64,000 nt of DNA. Origin: Flavobacterium quisquiliarum. Its GTDB lineage: Bacteria > Bacteroidota > Bacteroidia > Flavobacteriales > Flavobacteriaceae. Positions 34,586 through 43,489 of this stretch are shown one piece after another. The stretch's first letter is position 1. Each line of letters starts with the position of its first letter. The position numbers were made by a program, and so were the translations under genes. The DNA lies in assembly GCF_019308285.1 (NCBI RefSeq), contig NZ_WWEM01000022.1, positions 124,001 to 188,000 on the forward strand, read 5' to 3'. The notes under the pieces were generated by a model that was given only the letters and a program-made list of their open reading frames with translations, was not told where the DNA came from and did no database searches.

Positions 34586-35779
34586 CTAACGTATTTGTCC
34601 TTCTCCGTAAACGTACCATTTATTGGTAACTAAATGCTGTAAACCAATTGGTCCTCTTTGATGCAATTTATCAGTACTTATCGCTAATTCTCCGCCTAGC
34701 CCAAATTGTCCACCGTCTGTAAAACGGGTAGATGCATTTTGGTAAACTGCTGCAGCATCTATTGATTCCATAAATTGCTGTGCAACATTGTTATCTCTTG
34801 TAATAATTGCGGCTGAATGTCCTCCGCAGTATTTATTAATCATATCAATGGCATGCTCTTGGGAATCGATTGTTCCGATTACGATTTTGTAATCTAGAAA
34901 TTCTTCGTACCAAATATCTTCGTTTTGTAACGTTTTGGTATTTTCAAAATTTGCTAAAGATTGATCTACAATAACTTCAACTTTTGCTTCAATTAAGGCT
35001 TCAATTAACATTGCTGTGAAACCTTCAAAATTTGGAAGTTTTGAATCAATTAAAACTTTATCTAAAGCATTACAAGCTGAAATTTTAGCAGTCTTAGCAT
35101 TTAAAATTACTTTTAAAGCCAAATCAGTATCTGCTTTTTCATGAACGTAAACAAAATTATTCCCTCGTCCGCTTACAATTACGGGACACGTTGCGTGTGC
35201 TTTTACAAACTCAATTAATTTTTCTCCGCCTCTTGGAACTATTAAATCGACTTTTTGAGTTGGTTTTTCTAAAAAAGCCTGAGTTTCAGTTCGGTTGTAA
35301 TTCAGATACTCTACCCAGTCTTTTGAAACTCCGTTTTCTTCTAAAGCTTTATGCCAAAGATTTACGATTTTTAAGTTTGATTTTAAAGACTCTTTTCCTC
35401 CCTTTAATAAAATTTTATTTCCGGATTTAAAGGCAATTCCGCCCGCTTCGATGGTAACATCGGGACGAGATTCGTAAATAATTAAAATCGTTCCGAAAGC
35501 AGCCGTTTTATTTATAACTTTTATTCCATTATCATGAGTAAAATGAAAACGCTCAACGCCAACGGGATCTTCCTGTGAAGCTAATTGGTTTAATGATAAA
35601 ATCATTTCGTCGACTTTTTTATCATCTACTTTTAAGCGTTCTTCCATCGCTAAATCTGAGCCGTCGTAATCGGCAAGATCTTCCTGATTTGTTAGGATTA
35701 TCTCATTCCGCTCTTGCTCGACCAGCTTTGCCATGGTCCGCAGAACGAGATTGCGTTTTTCAATTGATAATGGATTCAT
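34586..35779 (-). CDS. proA: gamma-glutamyl phosphate reductase
   Basis: Second proline step: reduces glutamyl phosphate to glutamate semialdehyde with NADPH. It has 397 residues. The aldehyde-dehydrogenase-like Cys is in ISACNALDKVLID. Other blocks are FKSGNKILLKGGKESLKSN (cofactor binding), VDLIVPRGGEKLIEFV and the C-terminal FGLGGELAISTDKLHQRGPIGLQHL. It lies in the arg cluster, between two unknown small genes and proB, which makes arginine and proline synthesis from glutamate a single transcriptional unit. Confidence 0.95.
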   Translation of the reverse strand: MNPLSIEKRNLVLRTMAKLVEQERNEIILTNQEDLADYDGSDLAMEERLKVDDKKVDEMILSLNQLASQEDPVGVERFHFTHDNGIKVINKTAAFGTILIIYESRPDVTIEAGGIAFKSGNKILLKGGKESLKSNLKIVNLWHKALEENGVSKDWVEYLNYNRTETQAFLEKPTQKVDLIVPRGGEKLIEFVKAHATCPVIVSGRGNNFVYVHEKADTDLALKVILNAKTAKISACNALDKVLIDSKLPNFEGFTAMLIEALIEAKVEVIVDQSLANFENTKTLQNEDIWYEEFLDYKIVIGTIDSQEHAIDMINKYCGGHSAAIITRDNNVAQQFMESIDAAAVYQNASTRFTDGGQFGLGGELAISTDKLHQRGPIGLQHLVTNKWYVYGEGQIR

Positions 35780-35810
35780 AATTTGTAGTTGGTTGTTTTT
35801 TGGTTGTATA

Positions 35811-36137
35811 TTAGAATCTAAATTGTGCCGATAAATAAAAAACAGCTAATAAAACTCCATAATAGAGTAAAATATTTGTTACAATCCACACTCTTTGTTT
35901 CATATTACTATCTGACGAAAAATAAATTTTAAAAATCTGTATAATTAATATTATAACTGAAGCTAAACCAATCAAAAAATATATAAAAAAGAGAATTTCA
36001 TTTATCTGCTCTATGTATTTCCAAATTTCAAATTGGTTTTGCAAATTCGAAATAAAAAAAGCCCAAATTATAATAAACAAATAAGCTATTGATTGAAACT
36101 TGAATAACGAATCTAAAATTAAAAAGCTCTTCTTCAT
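35811..36137 (-). CDS. small polytopic membrane protein, function unknown
   Basis: A 108-residue protein with three hydrophobic segments (about 14-30, 47-66 and 86-102) and no recognisable domain. It starts one base after the stop of the preceding 142-residue gene, so the two are coupled. Its place in the arg/pro operon between argD and proA is not shared by the standard gene order as I know it; I take it for an insertion. Codon use and AT content are slightly more extreme than those of the flanking enzymes. Confidence 0.65.
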   Translation of the reverse strand: MKKSFLILDSLFKFQSIAYLFIIIWAFFISNLQNQFEIWKYIEQINEILFFIYFLIGLASVIILIIQIFKIYFSSDSNMKQRVWIVTNILLYYGVLLAVFYLSAQFRF

Positions 36138-36138
36138 T

Positions 36139-36567
36139 TTATTTCATTTTAAATGCAGAAACCAATTTGCTTCCTTTTATTTCATAAGTAAATACTAAAG
36201 AATCGTAGCATTTACAATCTATTTCCTTCTTAATTAAAGAAGCATATTTTTCAATTTTTTCTCTAACAAAAGAATCACTTTTGACTTCAGAAATCTCAAT
36301 CTCAAAATTTGCTAAAGAGTCTAGTTTTTTATTTTCACAATCTCTAAAATACCAGACACTTGCTTCATTTTTATAAGTATCAATTTCTACATTTTCGTAT
36401 TTATTGATCTCATTTTGCATTTTTTGCAACACTTTTTCAAGTTTTGCAGAAGGAATATATTCAGGATACCTTCTCATTCCCCATAAAAATGGATTCAGGA
36501 AAAGGAACATTGGCAATAAAACGCTTATTACCAATATACCTCCAAAAATATTTTTCAATAACTTCAT
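36139..36567 (-). CDS. 142-residue protein with N-terminal membrane anchor, unknown
   Basis: The N-terminus MKLLKNIFGGILVISVLLPMFLFLNPF is one membrane segment or uncleaved signal. The rest is soluble, charged and mixed alpha/beta (EINKYENVEIDTYKNEASVWYFRDCENKKLDS), with three cysteines late in the protein (FRDCENKK, EIDCKCYDSL). No family recognised. The start overlaps the last base of the argD stop (TAATG), so translation is coupled to argD. Confidence 0.65.
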   Translation of the reverse strand: MKLLKNIFGGILVISVLLPMFLFLNPFLWGMRRYPEYIPSAKLEKVLQKMQNEINKYENVEIDTYKNEASVWYFRDCENKKLDSLANFEIEISEVKSDSFVREKIEKYASLIKKEIDCKCYDSLVFTYEIKGSKLVSAFKMK

Positions 36568-37706
36568 TAATTTTGAAGTTCTTCTAAACTTTCTTTTAAA
36601 GCTTTTACAAACGTATCTATATCTGCTTTTTTCACTGTTAAAGGCGGTAAAATTCTTAATAGATTTTTATTGTTGGCGCTTCCTGTAAAAATGTGTTTTT
36701 CGATGATTAATTTCTTTCTTAAAGCCGCTACATCAAAATCAAATTCAACTCCAAGCATTAAGCCTTTTCCTTTTACTTGTTTGATTCCGTCAACTTCTTT
36801 TATTTTTTCTAAGAAATATTCATAAACTTCGTTTACATTTTTTTGTAAATCCAGTTTTTCAATTACATCTAAAACTGCAATTCCTGCTGCACAAGACAAA
36901 TGACTTCCGCCGAAAGTAGTTCCTAATAATCCGAAACTTGCTTCAAATTTTGGAGAAATTAAAATGGCTCCAACTGGAAATCCGTTCCCCATTCCTTTTG
37001 CAACGGAGATAATATCAGCGTTGATTCCGTGGTGTTGAAACGCGAAGAATTTTCCGCTTCTTCCGTAACCAGATTGTACTTCATCTAAAATCAAAACAAC
37101 ATCGTGTTTTTTACATGCTTTTTCTAAAGCCTGGAAAAATTCGGTTGTTCCTTGGTCTAAACCTCCAACTCCTTGAATTCCTTCAATAATTACTGCTGTA
37201 ACATCGCCTTTCGCTAATTCTGCTTCAACTAATTCGATTTGGTTTAGAGGTAAAAAAGTAACTACTTGCTGTGCATTAATTGGCGCAACAATTTTCTTGT
37301 TATCTGTAACTGCAACAGCTGCAGAAGTTCTTCCGTGGAAAGAATTATCAAAAGCTACAACTCTTGATTTTCCATTGTGGAAAGAAGCTAATTTTAGAGC
37401 ATTTTCGTTGGCCTCAGCACCAGAACTGCATAAAAATAATTCGTAATCTTCTAATCCAGAAAGTTTTCCTAATTTCTGAGCCAATTCAACCTGCAAAGGA
37501 TTCTGAATAGCATTCGAATAAAATCCTAAATTATCTAATTGATTTTTAAGTTTTGCTACATAATCCGGTTGCGTGTGTCCGATAGAAATCACACCATGTC
37601 CGCTGTATAAATCTAAATATTCTACTCCTTTGTCGTCAATGATTGTACAATCTACTGCTTTTACTGGAGTTATATCGTATAATGGGTAAACGTTGAATAA
37701 GTTCAT
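36567..37706 (-). CDS. argD: N-acyl-ornithine aminotransferase (ArgD-like)
   Basis: PLP-dependent class III aminotransferase converting N-acyl-glutamate semialdehyde to N-acyl-ornithine. It has 379 residues. The PLP Lys is in ADIISVAKGMGNGFPVGAIL and the cofactor-binding Asp in VVLILDEVQSGYGRSGKFF. LFLCSSGAEANENALKLA and FDNSFHGRTSAAVAVT are typical for acetylornithine transaminases. The position directly after argC in transcription supports the arginine role over 4-aminobutyrate or lysine pathways. Its stop overlaps the next start by one base. Confidence 0.93.
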   Translation of the reverse strand: MNLFNVYPLYDITPVKAVDCTIIDDKGVEYLDLYSGHGVISIGHTQPDYVAKLKNQLDNLGFYSNAIQNPLQVELAQKLGKLSGLEDYELFLCSSGAEANENALKLASFHNGKSRVVAFDNSFHGRTSAAVAVTDNKKIVAPINAQQVVTFLPLNQIELVEAELAKGDVTAVIIEGIQGVGGLDQGTTEFFQALEKACKKHDVVLILDEVQSGYGRSGKFFAFQHHGINADIISVAKGMGNGFPVGAILISPKFEASFGLLGTTFGGSHLSCAAGIAVLDVIEKLDLQKNVNEVYEYFLEKIKEVDGIKQVKGKGLMLGVEFDFDVAALRKKLIIEKHIFTGSANNKNLLRILPPLTVKKADIDTFVKALKESLEELQN

Positions 37707-37719
37707 TTTCTTTTTAAGT

Positions 37720-37881
37720 TAAAAGGTTATTTGTTAGGAGTTAAGAGTTATCGTGCAGACTTTAAACTGCTTTTAACTTTTTAACTCTGAAAAAAGTTAT
37801 TTATATAGGAGTTAGAAGTTTTTAAATATAAGCAGTTATATAACGCTTAACCCATAACTTATAACTCATAACTTTTTTAAA
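37720..37881. repeat. degenerate GTTA-rich inverted repeats between argC and argD
   Basis: The 175-bp gap has short related units such as GGAGTTAAGAGTTA, TAGGAGTTAGAAG, CTTATAACTCATAAC. These are imperfect direct and inverted copies and no ORF is present. Confidence 0.4.
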
Positions 37882-38859
37882 TTAAAATCCGCTTGGTTTC
37901 AAATGTAAACCTGTGGTTTCTTCTAAACCGAACATTAAATTCATGTTTTGAATTGCTTGTCCTGAAGCACCTTTGGTTAAGTTATCGATAATTGATGTTA
38001 TGAGAACCCGGTTTCCTTTTTTCAATAAACTGATGATACATTTATTCGTTTGCACCACTTGTTTCATGTTGATGTTTGTTGTGGTAATGGTTACGAAAGG
38101 TTGATCTTTATAGAAATCTTCGTATTTAGCAACCAATTGATCCAAACTATCATCACATAATGTATATAAGGTTGCAAAAATTCCTCTTGGGAAATCTCCT
38201 CTGTTCGGAATAAAAAGCAATTCGCTATCAAAATCATCTTGAAGTTGCACCAAACTTTCTCCAATTTCTCCCAAATGTTGGTGCTCAAAAGCTTTATAAT
38301 GTGACATATTATTATTTCTCCAACTGAAATGAGAAGTTTCAGAAAGACTTACTCCTGCTCCTGTACTTCCGGTTGTTGCATTAATATGAACATCATTAAT
38401 TAACAAATTATGTTCTGCTAAAGGTAATAAAGCCAACTGAATAGCAGTTGCAAAACAGCCTGGATTTGCGATATAATTCGCTTTTTTTATTTCGGCTTTA
38501 TTGATTTCAGGCAAACCGTAAACAAAATCTTTTCCTTCAAAATGAGCATCCTTATTCAATCTGAAATCATTTCCTAAATCAATGATTTTAGTATGACTTG
38601 CAAACTGATTTTCTTTCAAAAATGAAATCGATTTTCCGTGACCCAAGCACAAGAAAACAACATTTACATTTGGATTGATTTCATCAGTAAAATTCATTTC
38701 GATATCGCCCATCAAATCGTGGTGCGCTACAGAAAGCGGTTTCCCAGCGTTTGTTGTACTGTAAACAAAATCAATGTTTACTTTTGGGTGATACATTAAA
38801 ATTCTGATGAGTTCTCCGGCTGTGTAGCCCGAACCACCAATAATTCCGACATTAATCAT
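37882..38859 (-). CDS. argC: N-acyl-gamma-glutamyl-phosphate reductase
   Basis: NADPH-dependent reduction of N-acyl-glutamyl phosphate, third step of arginine synthesis. It has 325 residues. The Rossmann nucleotide loop is GIIGGSGYTAGELIRIL, the active-site Cys is in YIANPGCFATAIQLALLPL, and ATTGSTGAGVSLSETSHFSWRNNNMSHYKAFEHQHLGEI carries the substrate-binding His. The start codon lies inside the end of argG (8-bp overlap), so translation is coupled. The type-2 form found in Bacteroidota lacks part of the C-terminal region of the E. coli enzyme. Confidence 0.95.
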   Translation of the reverse strand: MINVGIIGGSGYTAGELIRILMYHPKVNIDFVYSTTNAGKPLSVAHHDLMGDIEMNFTDEINPNVNVVFLCLGHGKSISFLKENQFASHTKIIDLGNDFRLNKDAHFEGKDFVYGLPEINKAEIKKANYIANPGCFATAIQLALLPLAEHNLLINDVHINATTGSTGAGVSLSETSHFSWRNNNMSHYKAFEHQHLGEIGESLVQLQDDFDSELLFIPNRGDFPRGIFATLYTLCDDSLDQLVAKYEDFYKDQPFVTITTTNINMKQVVQTNKCIISLLKKGNRVLITSIIDNLTKGASGQAIQNMNLMFGLEETTGLHLKPSGF

Positions 38860-40045
38860 GATCTAATTTGTTTACAGATGAGAATATGTTTTGTGCATTT
38901 CCTAAAATCTTGATAAATCCTTTTGCATCGTCAGATGTCCAAGCATTGTTCATTTCTCCGTATTGACCAAAACCTGTGTTCATTAAATCGTTTTCAGATT
39001 CGATTCCGTCAAGTGAGAAATGGTATGGTTTTAATGAAACTGTTACGGTTCCATTTACTGTTTTTTGTGTGTCTTGCAAGAAAGTTTCGATGTTTCTCAT
39101 TACTGGATCTAAGAACTGACCTTCGTGGAATAACATTCCGTACCAGTTTCCTAATTGCTCTTTCCAGTATTGTTGCCATTTTCCAAGAGTGTGTTTCTCT
39201 AACAAATGGTGCGCTTTAATGATAATTAATGGCGCAGCAGCTTCAAAACCAACTCTTCCTTTAATTCCGATAATAGTATCTCCAACGTGAATATCTCTAC
39301 CAATTGCATAAGCACTTGCCAATTTTTCAAGAGCCACGATATTATTTGATGGTTTATCAGTTTTTCCGTTTAAACCAACTAATTCTCCTTGTTCAAAATG
39401 AAGTGTTACTTTTTCTTCTCCTTCTTTTTGTAATTGCGAAGGATAAGCTTCACTTGGCAATGGCTGTCCTGAAGTTAAAGTTTCTTTTCCACCAACACTT
39501 GTTCCCCAAAGTCCTTTATTGATAGAATATTGTGCTTTTTCCCAAGAATAGTGAACTCCGTTTTGAGCTAAATAATCAACTTCTTCTTGTCTTGACAATT
39601 TCAAATCTCTAATTGGCGTAATAATTTCGATTTCTGGAGCAATAGTTTGGAAAATCAAGTCGAAACGAATTTGATCATTTCCTGCACCAGTACTTCCGTG
39701 AGCGATTGCAGTTGCTCCTACTTTTTTTGCATATTTTATAGCTTCAATTGCCTGAAAAACACGCTCTGCACTTACTGATAATGGATAAGTATTGTTTTTT
39801 AACACGTTTCCGAAAATCAAATATTTTATAGCTTTATCGTAATATTTATCTAAAATTGTTAAGTTGGCGTGTTGTGCGCTTCCTAACTCATAAGCTCTTT
39901 TTTCAATAGCTGTTAATTCTTCAGCAGAAAATCCTCCTGTATCTACAAGAACAGTGTGAACTTCGTATCCTTTTTCATTTTTTAAATATTTCAAACAATA
40001 CGAGGTATCTAATCCTCCGCTATAAGCTAATACTACTTTTTTCAT
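38852..40045 (-). CDS. argG: argininosuccinate synthase
   Basis: ATP-dependent joining of citrulline and aspartate. It has 397 residues. The N-type ATP pyrophosphatase loop is VVLAYSGGLDTSYCL, followed by ATAIAHGSTGAGNDQIRFDL, which binds aspartate and citrulline, and SINKGLWGTSVGGKE. It is the second gene of the operon, 55 bp after the acetyltransferase gene, and overlaps argC. In Bacteroidota this is the first committed enzyme encoded in the arg operon after the acyltransferase. Confidence 0.97.
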   Translation of the reverse strand: MKKVVLAYSGGLDTSYCLKYLKNEKGYEVHTVLVDTGGFSAEELTAIEKRAYELGSAQHANLTILDKYYDKAIKYLIFGNVLKNNTYPLSVSAERVFQAIEAIKYAKKVGATAIAHGSTGAGNDQIRFDLIFQTIAPEIEIITPIRDLKLSRQEEVDYLAQNGVHYSWEKAQYSINKGLWGTSVGGKETLTSGQPLPSEAYPSQLQKEGEEKVTLHFEQGELVGLNGKTDKPSNNIVALEKLASAYAIGRDIHVGDTIIGIKGRVGFEAAAPLIIIKAHHLLEKHTLGKWQQYWKEQLGNWYGMLFHEGQFLDPVMRNIETFLQDTQKTVNGTVTVSLKPYHFSLDGIESENDLMNTGFGQYGEMNNAWTSDDAKGFIKILGNAQNIFSSVNKLDHD

Positions 40046-40100
40046 TTTTTATAATTTAGGCTAATACTTTCGTATGTAGCAGTTTGAGATTTCTTTTTGA

Positions 40101-40748
40101 TTAAATTTTGAATAAAAAAATAAATGACAATATTTTATTTAAGAATAAAGCCTGTTTGATTTTTTTAAGTCTGCTTAAAACAGCCTCATTAAAAGGATGT
40201 CTTGGCGGTGTTTTTTGTTTTTCTTTTGGGTCGTATAACATTCCGGTGCAAAGACACATTTTGTTTTGTTTGCTTTGTAGGATTTCAAAATTGGTACAAG
40301 TTTTACAGCCTGCCCAGAAACTTGGATCGGTTGTCAATTCTGAGAATGGAACTGGTTTATAACCTAAATCAGAGTTAATTTTCATTACAGCCAAACCAGT
40401 TGTAATTCCAAATATTTTAGCATCTGGATATCTCTTCAAAGAATAATCAAAAACTTTCGATTTTATCTTTTTTGCCAATCCTAAACTTCTATAGTCAGGA
40501 TGTACAATTAATCCCGAATGCGCCACGAATTTTCCGTGTTCCCAGCTTTCGATATAACAAAAACCTGCAAATTTTCCATCAGCCAGAGCAATCATCGCAT
40601 CACCATTCGACATTTTTTTCTGAATATACTCAGGAGTTCTTTTAGCAATCCCCGTACCTCTTAACAAGGCAGATGATTCTATCGTATCGCAAATTTCTTG
40701 TGCGAATTTGAAGTGTTCTTCCTGGGTAACAACAATAGAGATCTTCAT
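40101..40748 (-). CDS. GNAT acetyltransferase, first gene of arg operon (ArgA-like candidate)
   Basis: A 215-residue GNAT protein with motif A VAHSGLIVHPDYRSLGLAKKIKSKVFDYSL (R/Q-x-x-G-x-A turn). A rare feature is a cysteine-rich segment CKTCTNFEIL...KMCLCTGMLYDP at about 144-173, suitable for metal binding. It opens the arginine operon, where an N-acyl-glutamate synthase would be expected and where no argA or argJ occurs, so it is a candidate for acetylating (or succinylating) glutamate. This is an inference from position. The C-terminal 25 residues are hydrophobic and lysine-rich. Confidence 0.8.
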   Translation of the reverse strand: MKISIVVTQEEHFKFAQEICDTIESSALLRGTGIAKRTPEYIQKKMSNGDAMIALADGKFAGFCYIESWEHGKFVAHSGLIVHPDYRSLGLAKKIKSKVFDYSLKRYPDAKIFGITTGLAVMKINSDLGYKPVPFSELTTDPSFWAGCKTCTNFEILQSKQNKMCLCTGMLYDPKEKQKTPPRHPFNEAVLSRLKKIKQALFLNKILSFIFLFKI

Positions 40749-40905
40749 TTCAATAATTGAAGTTTAGTGTTAAAAATAAAAGCATATTGTTTCGTTTGAA
40801 ATCCAGAATTGAATCCAATAAAATTAAGCAAAATAGAAGTAACATTCTCAAAATCAAAAACTTGATCAAGAAAATTTACAAAATAATAAATACTTTTAGG
40901 ATATG

Positions 40906-41043
40906 TTTGTCCTATGGACAAATTATGTGATTTCAAAATGAAAAATGGATATGAATAAATATACGGCTATAAAACTCAGTGAACACTATAGAGCTAGTGT
41001 CCGTACTTCGGGAGAAGTAATCGGTGAGTTTGTCCGTGACAAA
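40906..41043 (-). ncRNA. candidate structured leader RNA of the arginine operon (three-way junction)
   Basis: Read on the minus strand: ACGG (41,037-41,034) pairs with CCGT (40,966-40,963) and AAACTCA (41,031-41,025) with TGAGTTT (40,978-40,972), enclosing two hairpins. One has CCG/CGG and TACTTC/GAAGTA with loop TCCC (41,024-41,001). The other has ACACTA/TAGTGT with a 6-nt loop (41,000-40,983). The hairpins abut with no linker. Downstream, TTTGTCC (40,922-40,916) and GGACAAA (40,912-40,906) form a hairpin whose first arm is also complementary to GGACAAA at 41,035-41,029, within the closing stem. Such alternative pairing is typical of metabolite-sensing leaders. I recognise no known riboswitch class. 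Confidence 0.55.
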
Positions 41044-41077
41044 GAAGTTATATGTAAACTTATTTTATTCATCGGTG

Positions 41078-41105
41078 CAAAAGTACATCTTTTTTTTATT
41101 TACAA
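41078..41105 (-). promoter_or_regulatory. predicted promoter of the arginine operon (TTG-N17-TACTTTTG)
   Basis: On the minus strand TTG at 41,105-41,103, a 17-bp spacer and TACTTTTG at 41,085-41,078, an exact Bacteroidota consensus. It is about 330 bp upstream of the first arg gene, leaving a long leader. Confidence 0.75.
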
Positions 41106-41164
41106 AACAAAAAATTAAAATTCTAACATTTTTTTTGCGTTTTGTTAATCTCTATAAAAAACAA

Positions 41165-41194
41165 AACCCGATAATTATGATTAATTATCGGGTT
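41165..41194 (-). terminator. intrinsic terminator after the M1 peptidase gene
   Basis: AACCCGATAATTA (41,165-41,177) and TAATTATCGGGTT (41,182-41,194), a perfect 13-bp stem with a T-rich run on the minus-strand side. It insulates the arginine promoter from the upstream gene. Confidence 0.9.
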
Positions 41195-41218
41195 ATAAGC
41201 AATTTATATTTTAAAATT

Positions 41219-43489
41219 TTACTTCTTTGTAAAAGGAATTACCTGATTATTTCCTAAAATAATCATATCAAAACCTGTTTTTGCTTCGTTAAATTTAAAT
41301 TTCAATCCTGCTCTTTGTGATTCAAATGTATCTTTTTCACCCGTAACAGGAGACAAAGAGAATTTAGGATAGTTTGGAAGTTCTGCACTCAAAACGCTAT
41401 TTTTCTCTGTCATTTCAATAGTCAAAGGAGATTTCGAAGTAACATAATTACCTAAATATGCATCTAAAATAATATCTTTTTCCAATTTGCTTTTTCCAGC
41501 TGTCCAAACATTATTAGACTCATTATTATCTGGGAAAGCATTATCTGGATCCAAAGTGATGCTCGTAATTTCTTCTGTAGAATTATGTTTGAAAGACCAG
41601 CTGTTATTACGCTGCCAAATTTCTACAGGAAGATTAACTCTTGTTACTTTTCCGCTTTTTGTTTTAACATCTAAGACAATCGGCATTGGCATTTTATCAA
41701 AATTCTCTACTGTAATTATAGCTCCTTTTGCTGGATCATTTTTTACATACATAACAGAATTGATTCCTTGATCAAATCGCCAGTTGTTTACATACCAACT
41801 TCTCCAAAACCAGCTTAAATCTTCTCCAGCCACATTTTCCATAGATCTAAAGAAATCATCTGGTTGTGGATGTTTGTAAGCCCAACGATTAATGTAAGTT
41901 CTGAAAGCAGTATCAAAACGCTCTTTTCCTAAAATCTGTTCTCTTAAAATAATTAATCCAGCACTTGGCTTAAAGTAGCATAACATTCCAATATTAGCCT
42001 CTTTCATATTATCTGGAGAACTCATAATTGTTTCTAGATCAGGACGGGTAAAAGATTCTGCTTCTTCATGTAAATTAGCAGCAGGCTCTTTGTACTCACC
42101 ATTATTAAAAGCAGCAGTACTTAATGAGTTGATAAAAGTATTAAAACCTTCATCCATCCATCCAAATAATCTTTCGTTTGAACCTACAATCATTGGGAAC
42201 CAAATGTGGCCAAATTCGTGATCTGTAACTCCCCATAAATCTGCTCCTTTAGATTTCCATCCGCAGAAAACGATTCCTGGATATTCCATTCCTCCTTCAT
42301 TTCCTGCAACGTTTGTCGCCGCTGGATAAGGATATTCGAACCATTGTTTAGAATAATGTTCGATAGAAGCTTTTACATATTCTGTAGAACGCCCATAACC
42401 ATCTCTTCCTGCACTTTCAACTGGATAAGCAGATAATGCTAACGATTTTTTACCACTTGGAAGATTAATCTTAGCTCCATCTAAGATAAAGGCAGGAGAT
42501 GATGCCCAAGAAAAATCACGTGCGTTTTTAATTTTATAATGCCAAGTTTTTTCTGTTCCAGCGTTTGCATTTGCCGTTGCAGCAACCTCTTCAGCAGAAC
42601 GAATTGTTATTGTCTGATCACTATTAGATGCGTCTTTGTATTTCTTTAATTGATCTGCAGAAAATACTTCCTGACCATTAATCAATTCTCCAGAAGCTAC
42701 CACATAATGATTTCCAGGAACGGTCAATTTCACATCAAAATCTCCATATTCTAAGTAAAACTCAGAAGCTCCTAAATACGGAGCTGTATTCCAACCTCTT
42801 ACATCGTCATACACACACATACGTGGGTACCATTGTGCAATTGTAAAGATTTTTCCGTTTTTAGTTTCCAAAACTCCCATCCTGTCTGATCCTTCAAAAG
42901 GAGCAATGAATGAAAATTCGATTTTAATTTTTACAGAACCTCCTTTTGCTGCCAACTCTTGTGGAAGAAAAACCTGCATTCTGGTATCTGTAACAACATA
43001 TTTTGCTTCAACTTCTGTTTTATTTTTTCCTCCAGAAATTACTTTTACTGATTTAATTTTATTTCCACCATCAAAAACTTGACCTTGAGCTCCGTTACGG
43101 CTTCCTGTTAATGGTACAACAGCGTTTCCTCTAGAATCTTCCTTAAATAAATTCTGATCTAAATTCAGCCATAAAAAACCTAATTTATCTGGACTATTAT
43201 TAGTGTATGTAATTTCATCTGTCCCTACAATCTCATTTGTAGTTCCGTTTAATTTTGCTGTGATTTGGTAATCAGCTCTGTTCTGCCAGTATTCAATTCC
43301 GGGCTGACCGCTCGCTGTACGTGTAGATGTTCCGTTTTTGGTGTAAAAATGTGGACCAAACGCATCATGATAATTATAATTATTAACTGGATTTACTACT
43401 GTTGCTGACGGAGTTTGCTGCGCCCACATAGATGAAATCCCAAAAAATAAAGCCGCGGTTAAAATGGCTTTTGCACATTGCTTTTTCAT
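41219..43489 (-). CDS. M1-family (gluzincin) metallopeptidase, exported
   Basis: Zinc aminopeptidase-like protein of 756 residues when started at the ATG at 43,489, which opens a good signal peptide ([19 protein letters not shown]). A longer frame adds 28 residues with no signal-like order. The zinc site is HEFGH at about residues 423-427 with the third ligand in [21 protein letters not shown] replaces the GAMEN substrate motif of classic aminopeptidases. The N-terminal part is the beta-rich saddle domain. The C-terminal third (from about 590) is less conserved. It is likely periplasmic or outer-membrane associated and helps in peptide degradation. No T9SS tail is visible. Confidence 0.88.
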   Translation of the reverse strand: MKKQCAKAILTAALFFGISSMWAQQTPSATVVNPVNNYNYHDAFGPHFYTKNGTSTRTASGQPGIEYWQNRADYQITAKLNGTTNEIVGTDEITYTNNSPDKLGFLWLNLDQNLFKEDSRGNAVVPLTGSRNGAQGQVFDGGNKIKSVKVISGGKNKTEVEAKYVVTDTRMQVFLPQELAAKGGSVKIKIEFSFIAPFEGSDRMGVLETKNGKIFTIAQWYPRMCVYDDVRGWNTAPYLGASEFYLEYGDFDVKLTVPGNHYVVASGELINGQEVFSADQLKKYKDASNSDQTITIRSAEEVAATANANAGTEKTWHYKIKNARDFSWASSPAFILDGAKINLPSGKKSLALSAYPVESAGRDGYGRSTEYVKASIEHYSKQWFEYPYPAATNVAGNEGGMEYPGIVFCGWKSKGADLWGVTDHEFGHIWFPMIVGSNERLFGWMDEGFNTFINSLSTAAFNNGEYKEPAANLHEEAESFTRPDLETIMSSPDNMKEANIGMLCYFKPSAGLIILREQILGKERFDTAFRTYINRWAYKHPQPDDFFRSMENVAGEDLSWFWRSWYVNNWRFDQGINSVMYVKNDPAKGAIITVENFDKMPMPIVLDVKTKSGKVTRVNLPVEIWQRNNSWSFKHNSTEEITSITLDPDNAFPDNNESNNVWTAGKSKLEKDIILDAYLGNYVTSKSPLTIEMTEKNSVLSAELPNYPKFSLSPVTGEKDTFESQRAGLKFKFNEAKTGFDMIILGNNQVIPFTKK

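Noticed and set aside
40861..40880. Terminator within the arg leader (CTTGATCAAG followed by T)
   Set aside because: On the minus strand the palindrome has no room for a loop beyond a 3-bp stem, so it is too weak to terminate; I do not count it as the expression platform.
40745..40936. A minus-strand ORF overlapping the GNAT start by ATGA, a possible upstream peptide
   Set aside because: It begins with a weak TTG, is rich in Phe/Ile/Asn as expected from AT-rich non-coding DNA, and contains no recognisable motif. The overlap alone does not make it a gene.
40963..41037. Hammerhead or other self-cleaving ribozyme at the three-way junction
   Set aside because: The junction lacks the CUGAUGA and GAAA core sequences of hammerheads, and the linkers are too short. 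No known ribozyme core is present.
40951..41118. A 55-codon plus-strand ORF through the arg leader (MNKYTAIKLSEHYR...)
   Set aside because: It reads in a protein-like way, but has no promoter at the right spacing and no ribosome-binding site, and it runs antisense through the minus-strand arg promoter. The perfect stems of the three-way junction explain the sequence better. It remains the main competing reading of this region.
41078..41257. Further plus-strand reading frames between the arg leader and the M1 peptidase gene
   Set aside because: They cross the M1 peptidase terminator and enter its 3' end in antisense; composition is AT-driven.
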